NCBI RefSeq assembly: GCF_001894985.1
Contig: NZ_BCXG01000009.1
Location: 118,285 to 182,284, forward strand
Direction: 5' to 3'
DNA length: 64,000 nt
From: Rhodococcus tukisamuensis NBRC 100609
GTDB lineage: Bacteria > Actinomycetota > Actinomycetes > Mycobacteriales > Mycobacteriaceae
Below, piece after piece: positions 8,786-19,448 of this stretch. Each line of letters starts with the position of its first letter. The stretch's first letter is position 1. The notes beneath the pieces are model-generated. The model worked only from the letters and a program-made list of their open reading frames with translations, had not been told where the DNA came from and did no database searches. Position numbers and translations under genes: made by a program.

Positions 8786-9314
8786 TGCCGCCACCGTTCG
8801 TCTCATTCGTGCCATTTGTCGTCGAGTCGGGGCTGTCGCCGAAGTAGCGCAGGATCATTTCGCACACGCAGACCGGCCGGTCGATGCCCGCCACGTCGAA
8901 GGTCAGCTTGACCGTCAACTGGTGTCCACCCGGGACCGGATCGACCGACAGCACGGTGGCGGTGGCGCCGACCTCGGAGTCGACCGGGACGGGGGCGGGA
9001 AAGCGCACCTTGTTGAGTCCGTAGTTGATCACCTGCACGGAGTCGGTGACCTCGAGGATGCCCCAGAACAACTCCACGGCGAGCGACAAGGTCAGGTAGC
9101 CGTGCGCGATGGTGGTGCCGAACGGGCCCTGTGCGGCTCGAACGGGATCCACATGGATCCACTGGTGGTCGTTGGTCGCGTCGGCGAAGGTGTCGATGCG
9201 TTGCTGCGATATCAGTACCCGGGAAGATCCCGCGAGCACCTGCCCCTCGAGATCGGCAAGGTCGCACATCGTCACCCTGTGCACTGCACAGCCAACGGTA
9301 TTACTGGTGCTCAT
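8778..9314 (-). CDS. phaJ: MaoC-like (R)-specific enoyl-CoA hydratase, PhaJ type
   Basis: A 178-residue hot-dog-fold protein. The hydratase-2 motif spans FADATNDHQWIHVDP to GPFGTTIAHGYLTLSL, with the catalytic Asp/His pair in DATNDHQWIH. PhaJ enzymes hydrate trans-2-enoyl-CoA from beta-oxidation to (R)-3-hydroxyacyl-CoA, the substrate of PhaC. Direct overlap with phaC supports that role. Start 9314 was chosen because AGGGG lies five bases upstream; the alternative ATG at 9344 has no such signal. Confidence 0.88.
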   Translation of the reverse strand: MSTSNTVGCAVHRVTMCDLADLEGQVLAGSSRVLISQQRIDTFADATNDHQWIHVDPVRAAQGPFGTTIAHGYLTLSLAVELFWGILEVTDSVQVINYGLNKVRFPAPVPVDSEVGATATVLSVDPVPGGHQLTVKLTFDVAGIDRPVCVCEMILRYFGDSPDSTTNGTNETNGGGNA

Positions 9315-9989
9315 TTCATCCCCTGTGTCGATTCCCAATTGCATCCAGACGCACCCCGTGGATCCATTTTCGGGGAAAACAATTCAGTGCATCTGGATAA
9401 CGAAATACCAGGGCCTCGGAATTGTGGCCGAGGCAGACGGTAAGCGATGTGCACGGAGGACGCCAGACATGTGTCTCGGCTGGAGGAGCCGGGTCGATGC
9501 CCAGTCGGGGGCGCGTTTCGTGGTCCCGTTGTCGCATTTCTCCGGATTGTCTGCCGTAAGAAACTGCGAAGCTACCTATGGGTAGAAATCGCGGTTCATT
9601 CGATACTTCGCGGTAAATTACCGAAAAGTAGTATTGCGCCGAATTATGTGTGAACTTACGTATCTCAAAACTAGAATTCTGGGTGCAAGTATGCGGTCAG
9701 CACGCCTTATTTGATTACGTCACACGGTGTCCGCGGGCGCCCGGCGCGGCCGGACGTGACCGGCGGCGGGCGGGGTTCGGGTGTGGCTCCCGTGCGGGTT
9801 TCCGTCGCCCGGCGGCGGGTCGAGGTCGGCCGTGGGCGTCGCCCGAGGCCGAGCGCGGGGCATCGGTGCGAGCTCTGGGATGTCGGCGGCCGGCGGATGA
9901 ATTCATGTGACGGAACTAACAGTCAGGTGCCGACAGTGACGGAGGTCGGACACTGCGGCAAGCACCCTCGCGACGCCCCGGGCGCACGA
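9315..9989. other. Intergenic region upstream of phaJ-phaC, relatively AT-rich
   Basis: No convincing gene lies in these 675 bp, which are visibly poorer in G+C around 9,350-9,720 than the flanks. They hold an imperfect 12-bp inverted repeat (9343-9354 with 9387-9398) and a 7-bp one (9413-9419 with 9428-9434), candidates for an operator or leader structure of phaJC. Confidence 0.5.
9343..9398. promoter_or_regulatory. Inverted repeat upstream of phaJ, possible operator
   Basis: ATCCAGACGCAC (9343-9354) and GTGCATCTGGAT (9387-9398) match at 11 of 12 positions with 32 bp between them. Position just upstream of the phaJ start suggests a regulatory site or a 5' leader stem. The function is inferred. 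Confidence 0.4.
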
Positions 9990-10043
9990 CTCGGCCCCGC
10001 CACCCACCGCGTCCGAACGGGACGGGAGGGTGACGGGGCCGAG
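9990..10043 (-). terminator. Terminator after ilvD
   Basis: A 16-bp stem with one mismatch (9990-10005 with 10028-10043) lies 24 bases downstream of the ilvD stop. It has a 22-nt loop and no T-run. Confidence 0.7.
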
Positions 10044-10066
10044 GGATTTCCGGGGCTGCCGGTTGC

Positions 10067-11908
10067 TCAGGGGACGTAGCGGACGGCGCCCTTGTCTGCC
10101 GACGTGGCGAGCGCGGCGTAGGCCCGCAACGCGGTCGTGACGGTGCGCTGACGGTCCACGGGCTGCCAGGGGCGCTCGGAGGTCTCCATCTTCGCGCGAC
10201 GCTCGGCGAGCACCGCGTCGTCGACGAGGATCTCGAGGGTGCGGGTGGCGACGTCGATGCGAACCTGGTCGCCGGTCTCCACCAGGCCGATCACGCCTCC
10301 GGCGGCGGCCTCCGGCGAGATGTGCCCGATGGACAGTCCCGAGGTGCCGCCGGAGAAGCGGCCGTCGGTGATCAGGGCGCACTCCTTGCCCAGGCCCGCG
10401 CCCTTGAGGAAGGCGGTGGGGTGCAGCATCTCCTGCATGCCCGGCCCACCCTTCGGTCCCTCGTAGCGGACCACCAGGACATCGCCCGGCTTGATCTTCT
10501 TCTGCAGGATCACCGAGACGGCCTCTTCCTGCGACTCGACGACGAGCGCCGGCCCCTGGAAGGAGAACAGTTCCTCGTCGATGCCCGCGGTCTTGAGGAT
10601 CGCGCCGTCGACGGCGATGTTGCCGCGCAGCACGACCAGGCCGCCCTCGACGGTGTAGGCGTGCTCGACGTCGCGGATGCAGCCGCCCGCGGGGTCGGTG
10701 TCCAGCGCGGACCAGCGGTTGGCCGTCGAGAACGGCTCCGTGGTGCGCACCCCGCCCGGCGCCGCGTGGAAGAGTTCGAGCGCTTCCTCGGAAGCCTTGC
10801 CGGAGCGGATGTCCCAGGTGTCGAGCCACTCGTCGAAGCTCTTGGTGTGCACCGTCGAGACGTCCGTCTCGAGCATTCCGCCGCGCCGCAACTCGCCGAG
10901 CAGGGCCGGGATTCCGCCGGCCCGGTGCACGTCCTCCATGTGGTAGTCGGAGTTGGGGGAGACCTTCGACAGGCAGGGGACCCTGCGGCTGATCGCGTCG
11001 ATGGTGTCGAGGTCGAAGTCGACCTCGCCCTCCTGGGCGGCGGCGAGGGTGTGCAGCACGGTGTTCGTCGACCCGCCCATGGCGACGTCGAGTGCCATCG
11101 CGTTGCGGAACGCGGCCGGCGTCGCGATGTTGCGGGGCAACACCGAGTCGTCCTCGTCGCGGTAGTACCGGAGCGCGGCCTCGACGACGACGGTGCCGGC
11201 GCGGGAGAACAGTGCGCGCCGAGCCTCGTGGGTGGCCAGCGTGGAGCCGTTGCCGGGCAGTGCCAGGCCGAGTGCCTCGGTGAGGCAGTTCATCGAGTTC
11301 GCCGTGAACATGCCGGAGCAGGAGCCGCAGGTGGGGCACGCGCTGCGCTCGACCTCGTCGAGGCCTTCTTCGGAGACGGCGTCGTTGGCGGATGCGGAGA
11401 TGGCCGTGATCAGATCGGTGGGAGCCTGTGCGACGCCGCCGACGACCACTGCCTTGCCGGCTTCCATCGGTCCGCCGGAGACGAAGACCGTCGGGATGTT
11501 CAGGCGCATCGCGGCGTTGAGCATGCCGGGGGTGATCTTGTCGCAGTTCGAGATGCAGACGAGGGCGTCGGCGGTGTGCGCGTTCGCCATGTACTCGACC
11601 GAGTCGGCGATGATCTCGCGGCTGGGCAGCGAGTAGAGCATGCCGCCGTGACCCATGGCGATACCGTCGTCGACAGCGATGGTGTGGAACTCGCGCGGGA
11701 CGCCGCCCGCCTCGCGGATCGCCTCGGCAACAATGTCGCCCACGTTCTTGAGGTGCACGTGGCCGGGCACGAACTGCGTGTAGGAGTTCGCGACGGCGAC
11801 GATCGGCTTGCCGAAGTCGGAGTCCGTCATTCCGGTGGCGCGCCACAGGGATCGGGCTCCGGCGGCATTGCGGCCGATGGTGGTGGTGCGTGACCTCAAC
11901 GGGGGCAT
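10067..11908 (-). CDS. ilvD: Dihydroxy-acid dehydratase
   Basis: This 613-residue Fe-S enzyme dehydrates 2,3-dihydroxy-isovalerate and 2,3-dihydroxy-3-methylvalerate to the 2-oxo acids, the third common step to valine and isoleucine. Conserved pieces are [11 protein letters not shown] at the N-terminus, [11 protein letters not shown] with a cluster Cys, [19 protein letters not shown] with further cluster Cys residues, and [17 protein letters not shown] near the C-terminus. AAGGA lies upstream of ATG 11908. It is transcribed away from ilvBNC, with the PH-domain gene between them. Confidence 0.96.
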   Translation of the reverse strand: MPPLRSRTTTIGRNAAGARSLWRATGMTDSDFGKPIVAVANSYTQFVPGHVHLKNVGDIVAEAIREAGGVPREFHTIAVDDGIAMGHGGMLYSLPSREIIADSVEYMANAHTADALVCISNCDKITPGMLNAAMRLNIPTVFVSGGPMEAGKAVVVGGVAQAPTDLITAISASANDAVSEEGLDEVERSACPTCGSCSGMFTANSMNCLTEALGLALPGNGSTLATHEARRALFSRAGTVVVEAALRYYRDEDDSVLPRNIATPAAFRNAMALDVAMGGSTNTVLHTLAAAQEGEVDFDLDTIDAISRRVPCLSKVSPNSDYHMEDVHRAGGIPALLGELRRGGMLETDVSTVHTKSFDEWLDTWDIRSGKASEEALELFHAAPGGVRTTEPFSTANRWSALDTDPAGGCIRDVEHAYTVEGGLVVLRGNIAVDGAILKTAGIDEELFSFQGPALVVESQEEAVSVILQKKIKPGDVLVVRYEGPKGGPGMQEMLHPTAFLKGAGLGKECALITDGRFSGGTSGLSIGHISPEAAAGGVIGLVETGDQVRIDVATRTLEILVDDAVLAERRAKMETSERPWQPVDRQRTVTTALRAYAALATSADKGAVRYVP

Positions 11909-12071
11909 GGGGTGTCCTTCACTATCTGGGGATCCGCTGGTGTGGGGATCGGTCGACGTGACGCGAGCGTAGGCACCCGGCCTGCGGGGGCTGCCGCAGA
12001 ACGGACCGCGATGACATCAACGGACCGACCGTGTAGACGTCGAGTGCTGTCGGCGCAACGGTACTCGCGTC

Positions 12072-12596
12072 TCAGTGGGCGTCGGTGTCCGGCTCGGTGC
12101 CGGTGGGGCCCTCGGGCTCGGTGTCGGTCTCGGCTTCTGCCTGCGCGGCTTCGCGGGCGGCGCGGTCGGCCGCGGCGTAGGGATCGGTGACCCGGCCGCC
12201 GCTGGCAGCGGCCAGTTGGGGGAGTCGGCCGAAGGTGACCACGGGGAGCGTGACCTCGTTGCCGTCGGTCAGCTCCGCCCGGGCCCAGCCGTGCTTGGGG
12301 AAGCGGAAACCCTTGAGCTCGCTCCATTCGATGTTCCGGCTGGAGAACATCCGGTGCACTCGCAGGCCGTCGGGGGAGACGACGGTGCGCACCCGCAGGG
12401 TCCACACCAGGACGGCGACCGGGACGAGCCACAGGACGGACACCCAGGGCGGGCTCGCGAAGATGACGAAGGTGAGGCCGAACGCCAGCAGGAGGACGGG
12501 CAGGATCGAGAGCTTGGAGATGTGTATGGACTGCTCGACCGGTTCGGCGGTGTGGGAGGATGGGCGTGGTGGCACGGGCTGCGATGGGGATGACAC
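12072..12596 (-). CDS. PH-domain membrane protein, Cfp6-like
   Basis: A 174-residue protein with two hydrophobic segments at about 28-68 (ILPVLLLAFGLTFVIFA, then SVLWLVPVAVLVWTL), followed by a bacterial PH-like domain (RTVVSPDGLRVHRMFSSR, IEWSELKGFRFPKHGWARAE). The tail is an acidic Glu/Thr-rich stretch. In M. tuberculosis the PH-domain protein Cfp6 lies in the same place beside ilvB. Function is unknown. Start is GTG 12596. Confidence 0.8.
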   Translation of the reverse strand: MSSPSQPVPPRPSSHTAEPVEQSIHISKLSILPVLLLAFGLTFVIFASPPWVSVLWLVPVAVLVWTLRVRTVVSPDGLRVHRMFSSRNIEWSELKGFRFPKHGWARAELTDGNEVTLPVVTFGRLPQLAAASGGRVTDPYAAADRAAREAAQAEAETDTEPEGPTGTEPDTDAH

Positions 12597-12655
12597 AGCA
12601 CCATCCTCGCATCGCCGCCAGCGCTCTCACATTCTGGGACAGAGAACTCACCAGG

Positions 12656-12685
12656 TTGACTGTTCATCCTTGATGCGCCTACCTT
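12656..12685 (+). promoter_or_regulatory. Promoter of the ilvBNC leader transcript
   Basis: TTGACT (12656-12661) and TACCTT (12680-12685) are 18 bp apart. Seven bases separate the -10 element from GTG 12693, so the leader peptide is probably translated from a leaderless 5' end. Confidence 0.65.
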
Positions 12686-12692
12686 CGAGCGC

Positions 12693-12740
12693 GTGAAGCA
12701 GAATGAGTTGCTCGTAATCGGCTGGCGCGTCGTCGCCTGA
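12693..12740 (+). CDS. ilvBNC leader peptide (15 residues)
   Basis: The frame GTG AAG CAG AAT GAG TTG CTC GTA ATC... encodes MKQNELLVIGWRVVA. Six of its 15 codons are Leu, Val or Ile, the end products of the operon. It starts seven bases after a -10 element. Its last codons form one arm of an RNA stem (12723-12733 with 12765-12775), and a T-run terminator follows. This is the layout of a branched-chain amino-acid attenuator: ribosome stalling on LLVI or VV would change which stem forms. Confidence 0.75.
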   Translation: MKQNELLVIGWRVVA

Positions 12741-12811
12741 GTCGATACCCGTCAACTCGCAAGCACGACGCGCCACCCTCGTACAGCATGAATTGCTGAC
12801 GGGGGTTTTTT
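12723..12811 (+). promoter_or_regulatory. Transcription attenuator of ilvBNC
   Basis: Stem A pairs TGGCGCGTCGT (12723-12733, inside the leader peptide) with ACGACGCGCCA (12765-12775), 11 bp perfect. Stem B pairs CCCGTCA (12748-12754) with TGACGGG (12797-12803), and a smaller hairpin CAGCA/TGCTG is at 12784-12798. Six T follow at 12806-12811, so the last stem is an intrinsic terminator. The pairings are interlocked and can act as alternatives. Confidence 0.7.
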
Positions 12812-12857
12812 CTTGCCCGGAGCTAGCTTCAAAACTTCAAGACCAGAGGATTACGTA

Positions 12858-14806
12858 GTGAGCGCACCAATCGCACGGCCGCAGCCCACGCCGCGCAAGG
12901 CGGGGGCGACGGCTCAGCCCGCCCCGACAACCGCAGCAACCCAGCCCGGCGCCCGCCGCCAGGTCGCCCCGGAGCGCGTGTCCGGCGCGCAGTCCGTGGT
13001 TCGGGCCCTCGAGGAGCTCGAGGTCGACACCGTCTTCGGGATCCCCGGTGGCGCAGTGCTGCCCGTCTACGACCCGCTCTTCGACTCGAAGAAGGTCCGT
13101 CACGTCCTGGTCCGTCACGAGCAGGGCGCCGGCCACGCCGCGACCGGCTACGCACAGGCGACCGGGAAGGTCGGCGTCTGCATGGCCACCTCCGGCCCCG
13201 GCGCGACCAACCTGGTGACGCCGCTGGCCGACGCGCAGATGGACTCCGTCCCGGTCGTCGCGATCACCGGTCAGGTCGCGCGCAGCCTCATCGGCACCGA
13301 CGGCTTCCAGGAAGCCGACATCTCCGGCATCACGATGCCGATCACCAAGCACAACTTCCTCATCACCGACGCGATCGACATCCCGCGCATCATCGCGGAG
13401 GCCTTCTACCTGGCGTCCAGCGGTCGACCGGGTGCGGTCCTCGTCGACATCCCGAAGGACATCCTGCAGGCGCAGACCACCTTCTCGTGGCCGCCGGAGA
13501 TGCGGCTGCCCGGCTACCGTCCGGTCAGCAAGCCGCACGGCAAGCAGGTCCGCGAGGCGGCCCGGCTGATCGCCGACGCCAAGTCGCCCGTGCTCTACGT
13601 CGGCGGCGGCGTCATCAAGGCCAACGCGTCCGCGGAACTGATCGAGCTGGCGGAGCTGACCGGGATTCCCGTCGTCACCACCCTGATGGCCCGCGGCGCC
13701 TTCCCGGACAGCCACCAGCTGCACTGCGGCATGCCCGGCATGCACGGCAAGGTCTCGGCCGTCGCGGCGCTGCAGAAGAGCGACCTGCTGATCACCCTCG
13801 GTGCCCGTTTCGACGACCGGGTCACCGGCCAGCTCACCTCCTTCGCGCCCGACGCCAAGGTGATCCATGCGGACATCGACCCGGCCGAGATCGGCAAGAA
13901 CCGGTACGCGGACGTGCCGATCGTCGGTGACTGCAAGGAGGTCATCGTCGAGCTGATCGAGGCGATCCGGGCCGACATGGCCACCGGCACCACCACCGAC
14001 CTGACCGAGTGGTGGGCGTACCTCGACGGCCTGCGCAAGACCTACCCGCTGGCGTACACACGCCCCTCGGACGGCGCGCTCTCGCCCGAGTTCGTGATCG
14101 AGGCGGTCGGCCGGCTCGCCGGTCCCGACGCGATCTACTGCGCCGGCGTCGGCCAGCACCAGATGTGGGCCGCGCAGTTCGTCAACTACGAGAAGCCGCG
14201 CACCTGGCTGAACTCCGGCGGTCTCGGCACCATGGGCTACGCCGTGCCTGCCGCGATGGGCGCCAAGATGGGCCGGCCCGAGGCCGAGGTGTGGGCCATC
14301 GACGGCGACGGCTGCTTCCAGATGACCAACCAGGAACTGGCGACCTGTGCCCTCGAGGGCGTGCCGATCAAGGTCGCGCTGGTCAACAACGGCAACCTCG
14401 GCATGGTCCGGCAGTGGCAGACCCTCTTCTACGAGGAGCGCTACTCCAACACCAACCTCGGTACCCACGGCGCGGTCCGGATCCCTGACTTCGTGAAGCT
14501 GGCGGAGGCGTTGGGCTGCCACGGAATCCGGGTCGAGCGCGAGGAGGACGTGGAGGCCGCGATCCGCGAGGCGCAGTCGATCAACGACAAGCCCGTGGTG
14601 ATCGACTTCATCGTGAGCGACGACGCCCAGGTGTGGCCGATGGTCGCCGCGGGCACCAGCAACGACGAGATCATGGCGGCCCGGGGAATCCGGCCGCTCT
14701 TCGACGACGACGAACTGGCCGCCGAGCCTGCCGTCATCCACGAGGCCATGGAACGCGAGCAGCGGGTCGTCGATTCGGCCGCCGCCACGGACAGCGAGGA
14801 CAACAA

Positions 14807-14810
<4 letters not shown>
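12858..14810 (+). CDS. ilvB: Acetolactate synthase large (catalytic) subunit
   Basis: This 650-residue ThDP- and FAD-dependent enzyme condenses pyruvate with pyruvate or 2-oxobutyrate, the committed step to valine, leucine and isoleucine. A Pro/Ala-rich tail of ~40 residues precedes the catalytic core, which begins at [20 protein letters not shown]. The ThDP glutamate is in [15 protein letters not shown], and the metal/ThDP motif is [15 protein letters not shown] to [15 protein letters not shown] 12858 was chosen because AGAGGA lies seven bases upstream. An in-frame TTG at 12813 sits just after the terminator T-run and is unlikely. Confidence 0.95.
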
Positions 14811-16394
<1,584 letters not shown>

Positions 16395-16443
16395 TCAGTA
16401 GGCAGGACCTGCGCTCCGGCCGTCGCGCCGCAGCACGCACCTG

Positions 16444-16496
16444 AACCCGGTGCCGCTTCCGGACAGTCTCGACTGTCGACGAAGCGGCACCGGGTT
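16444..16496 (+). terminator. Terminator after ilvC
   Basis: A perfect 16-bp stem (16444-16459 with 16481-16496) encloses a smaller hairpin (ACAGTC/GACTGT) and closes the ilvBNC operon 50 bases after its stop. Confidence 0.85.
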
Positions 16497-16654
16497 CTTG
16501 GCGTTCCGGGTGCCCACTATGTGGTATCCGGCCCCCACGAGGTGGATTGGCCGGGGCCGGAGACTAAGCTGTCCGGGTCACGGCTGACGTGGGCGCCCGG
16601 TGCGGCGGCTGGCCGTGGTCGATCCGCCCGACATCTACCGCAGGGAGTTCACTC

Positions 16655-18247
16655 GTGAGCCAGAATGGCCGGCCCGTAGTCCTCATCGCCGACAAGCTTG
16701 CACAATCGACCGTCGATGCGCTCGGAGACGGTGTCGAGGTTCGCTGGGTCGACGGCCCGGACCGCCCGGCGCTCCTCGCCGCCGTCCCGGAGGCCGACGC
16801 CCTGCTGGTCCGCTCCGCGACCACCGTCGACGCCGAGGTCCTCGCCGTGGCGCCGAAGCTCAAGATCGTCGGCCGCGCCGGCGTCGGACTCGACAACGTC
16901 GACATCCCGGCCGCGACCGAGCGCGGTGTGATGGTCGTCAACGCGCCGACCTCCAACATCCACTCCGCCGCCGAGCATGCCGTCTCGCTGCTGCTCTCGA
17001 CCGCGCGCCAGATCCCGGCCGCCGACCGCACGCTGCGTGAGAAGACCTGGAAGCGCTCGAGCTTCAACGGCACCGAGATCCTCGGCAAGACCGTCGGCGT
17101 CGTCGGCCTGGGCCGCATCGGTCAGCTGTTCGCGCAGCGCCTCGCCGCGTTCGAGACCGAGATCATCGCGTACGACCCCTACCTGCCGGCCGCTCGCGCC
17201 GCGCAGCTGGGCATCGAGCTCGTCGACATCGACCAGCTGGTCGAGCGCGCCGACTTCATCTCGGTGCACCTGCCCAAGACCAAGGAGACCGCCGGCCTCC
17301 TCAACGCCGAGCGTCTGGCCAAGGCCAAGGACGGCGTCATCATCGTCAACGCCGCCCGCGGCGGCCTGATCGACGAGGACGCGCTGTACGACGCGCTCGT
17401 GGGCGGCAAGGTCCGCGCCGCCGGCCTCGACGTGTTCAACACCGAGCCGTGCACCGACTCCAAGCTGTTCGACCTCGACAACGTCGTCGTCACCCCGCAC
17501 CTCGGTGCCTCCACCTCGGAGGCCCAGGACCGCGCGGGCACGGACGTCGCCAAGAGCGTCCTGCTGGCCCTGGCCGGGGAGTTCGTGCCGGACGCCGTCA
17601 ACGTCTCCGGTGGCCCGGTCGGCGAAGAGGTCGCGCCGTGGCTCGAGCTGGTCCGCAAGCTGGGTCTGCTCGCCGGCACCCTCTCGCCCGAGGCCGTGCA
17701 GAACGTGCAGGTCGTCGTCACCGGTGAGCTGTCCGCCGAGAACGTCGAGATCCTCGGCCTCGCGGCCCTGCGCGGCCTGTTCTCGGCCAGCAGCGACGAG
17801 GCCGTCACGTTCGTCAACGCCCCGCAGCTCGCCGAGCAGCGCGGCGTGAGCGTCGAGGTGGAGAAGCACAGCGAGGCACAGAGCCACCGCAGCGCCGTCG
17901 AGGTGCGCGCGGTCGCGGCCGACGGCACCGTCACCGCCGTCGCGGGCGCGCTGACCGGCCTGCAGCAGGTCGAGAAGATCGTCAACGTCAACGGCCGCAG
18001 CTTCGACCTGCGCGCCGAGGGCCACAACATCGTCGTGCACTACGCGGACCGCCCGGGCGTGCTCGGTGTGCTCGGCACCGTGCTCGGCACCGCCGGCATC
18101 GACATCCAGGCCGCGGCCCTGAGCCAGGACGTCGAGGGCGAGGGCGCCACCGTCATCCTGCGCGTCGACCGCGTGGTCGGCGACGCCGAGGTCGCGCAGA
18201 TCGTCGAGAAGCTCGATGCCCGCGTTGCACAGGTCGACCTGTCCTGA
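16655..18247 (+). CDS. serA: D-3-phosphoglycerate dehydrogenase, long actinobacterial form
   Basis: This 530-residue enzyme makes the first reaction of serine synthesis, NAD-dependent oxidation of 3-phosphoglycerate. It has the NAD motif VGVVGLGRIGQLFAQRL, the catalytic Arg in NAARGGLIDEDAL, and His in VVTPHLGASTSEAQDRAG. An intervening ASB domain (about 315-455) and a C-terminal ACT domain (HNIVVHYADRPGVLGVLG), the serine-sensing type II layout known from M. tuberculosis, follow. GTG 16655 has CAGGGAG eight bases upstream. It lies after the ilvC terminator, so it has its own promoter somewhere in 16497-16654. Confidence 0.95.
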   Translation: MSQNGRPVVLIADKLAQSTVDALGDGVEVRWVDGPDRPALLAAVPEADALLVRSATTVDAEVLAVAPKLKIVGRAGVGLDNVDIPAATERGVMVVNAPTSNIHSAAEHAVSLLLSTARQIPAADRTLREKTWKRSSFNGTEILGKTVGVVGLGRIGQLFAQRLAAFETEIIAYDPYLPAARAAQLGIELVDIDQLVERADFISVHLPKTKETAGLLNAERLAKAKDGVIIVNAARGGLIDEDALYDALVGGKVRAAGLDVFNTEPCTDSKLFDLDNVVVTPHLGASTSEAQDRAGTDVAKSVLLALAGEFVPDAVNVSGGPVGEEVAPWLELVRKLGLLAGTLSPEAVQNVQVVVTGELSAENVEILGLAALRGLFSASSDEAVTFVNAPQLAEQRGVSVEVEKHSEAQSHRSAVEVRAVAADGTVTAVAGALTGLQQVEKIVNVNGRSFDLRAEGHNIVVHYADRPGVLGVLGTVLGTAGIDIQAAALSQDVEGEGATVILRVDRVVGDAEVAQIVEKLDARVAQVDLS

Positions 18248-18271
18248 TCGGACCTCAGCACCAACCGCGAT

Positions 18272-18300
18272 GGCCGCGATCGTCTCGTACGGTCGCGGCC
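18272..18300 (+). terminator. Hairpin between serA and leuB
   Basis: GGCCGCGA (18272-18279) pairs with TCGCGGCC (18293-18300) about 25 bases after the serA stop. It may be a terminator or part of the leuB leader. Confidence 0.5.
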
Positions 18301-18356
18301 GTCGTCGCACAGCCCAGTCTTGGTTGCGGCGTCGCCGCGAAGGAAGTGAGTAGTAC

Positions 18357-19370
18357 ATGAAGCTTGCAGTCATTCCCGGTGACGGCATCGGTGTCGAGGT
18401 CACGGCCGAGGCACTGAAGGTGCTGCGGAAGCTGGTCCCGGACCTGGAGACCACCGAGTACGACCTCGGTGCGAAGCGCTACAACGCCACCGGCGACCTG
18501 CTGCCCGAGGCGGAGCTCGCGGAGATCCGCACCCACGACGCGATCCTGCTCGGCGCCATCGGCGATCCGCGGATCGTCGCCCCGGGCGTACTCGAGCGCG
18601 GACTGCTGCTGAACATGCGCTTCCTGCTCGACCACCACGTGAACCTGCGTCCGGCCCGCACGTACCCGGGGTCGAAGTCGCCGCTGGCGGCCAACCCGGA
18701 CATCGACTTCGTCGTGGTCCGTGAGGGCACGGAGGGGCCGTACACCGGCAACGGCGGCTCGATCCGCATCGGCACCCCGCACGAGGTTGCCACCGAGGTC
18801 TCGGTCAACACCTGGTTCGGTGCCGAGCGCGTCGTCCGCGCCGCGTACGAGCTGGCACGGACCCGCCGCAAGCACCTGACGCTGATCCACAAGACCAACG
18901 TGCTCTCCAACGCCGGCCGCATCTGGACCCGTGCGATGGAGACCGTGGGCGCCGAGTACCCCGACATCGAGACGGCGTACTGCCACATCGACGCCGCGAC
19001 CATCTACATGGTCACCGACCCGACGCGCTTCGACGTGATCGTCACCGACAACCTGTTCGGCGACATCATCACCGACCTCGCGGGCGCCGTCACCGGTGGC
19101 ATCGGCCTGGCCGCGAGCGGCAACATCGACGCGTCGGGCACCAGCCCGTCGATGTTCGAGCCCGTCCACGGCTCCGCGCCCGACATCGCCGGCCAGGGGA
19201 TCGCCGATCCCACCGCGGCGATCCTGTCGGCCGCGATGCTGCTGCGTCACCTGGGCCGCGAGGACGACGCCGCGCGCATCGAGCGTGCCGTCGAGGCCGA
19301 CCTGGCCTCGCGCGGTGACGCCCCGATCGTCACCACCGAGGTGGGCGACCGGATCGCCGCCGCCGTCTAG
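18357..19370 (+). CDS. leuB: 3-Isopropylmalate dehydrogenase
   Basis: The 337-residue enzyme oxidatively decarboxylates 3-isopropylmalate in leucine synthesis. N-terminal [20 protein letters not shown] is typical, and the substrate site [18 protein letters not shown] and metal-binding region [18 protein letters not shown] are present. The ending motif [20 protein letters not shown] is the signature of the family. AAGGAAG lies upstream of ATG 18357. It is on its own, away from leuCD at 25.5 kb, as in mycobacteria. Confidence 0.95.
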   Translation: MKLAVIPGDGIGVEVTAEALKVLRKLVPDLETTEYDLGAKRYNATGDLLPEAELAEIRTHDAILLGAIGDPRIVAPGVLERGLLLNMRFLLDHHVNLRPARTYPGSKSPLAANPDIDFVVVREGTEGPYTGNGGSIRIGTPHEVATEVSVNTWFGAERVVRAAYELARTRRKHLTLIHKTNVLSNAGRIWTRAMETVGAEYPDIETAYCHIDAATIYMVTDPTRFDVIVTDNLFGDIITDLAGAVTGGIGLAASGNIDASGTSPSMFEPVHGSAPDIAGQGIADPTAAILSAAMLLRHLGREDDAARIERAVEADLASRGDAPIVTTEVGDRIAAAV

Positions 19371-19393
19371 TCCGGCCTCACGCCGTATCGACA

Positions 19394-19432
19394 ACTCCGC
19401 CCGCGAACCGACGAAAGGTTCGCGGGCGGAGT
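19394..19432. terminator. Bidirectional terminator, leuB / MFS gene
   Basis: A perfect 16-bp stem (19394-19409 with 19417-19432) with a 7-nt loop lies between convergent genes. Confidence 0.85.
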
Positions 19433-19448
19433 GCGTTCACCGGGCCGG

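Noticed and set aside
12837..14741. A 634-codon open frame antisense to ilvB
   Set aside because: No ribosome site, no domain, and complete overlap with a certain gene.
16497..16654. A riboswitch or leader peptide before serA
   Set aside because: No serine- or glycine-rich short frame and no terminator-antiterminator pair was seen.
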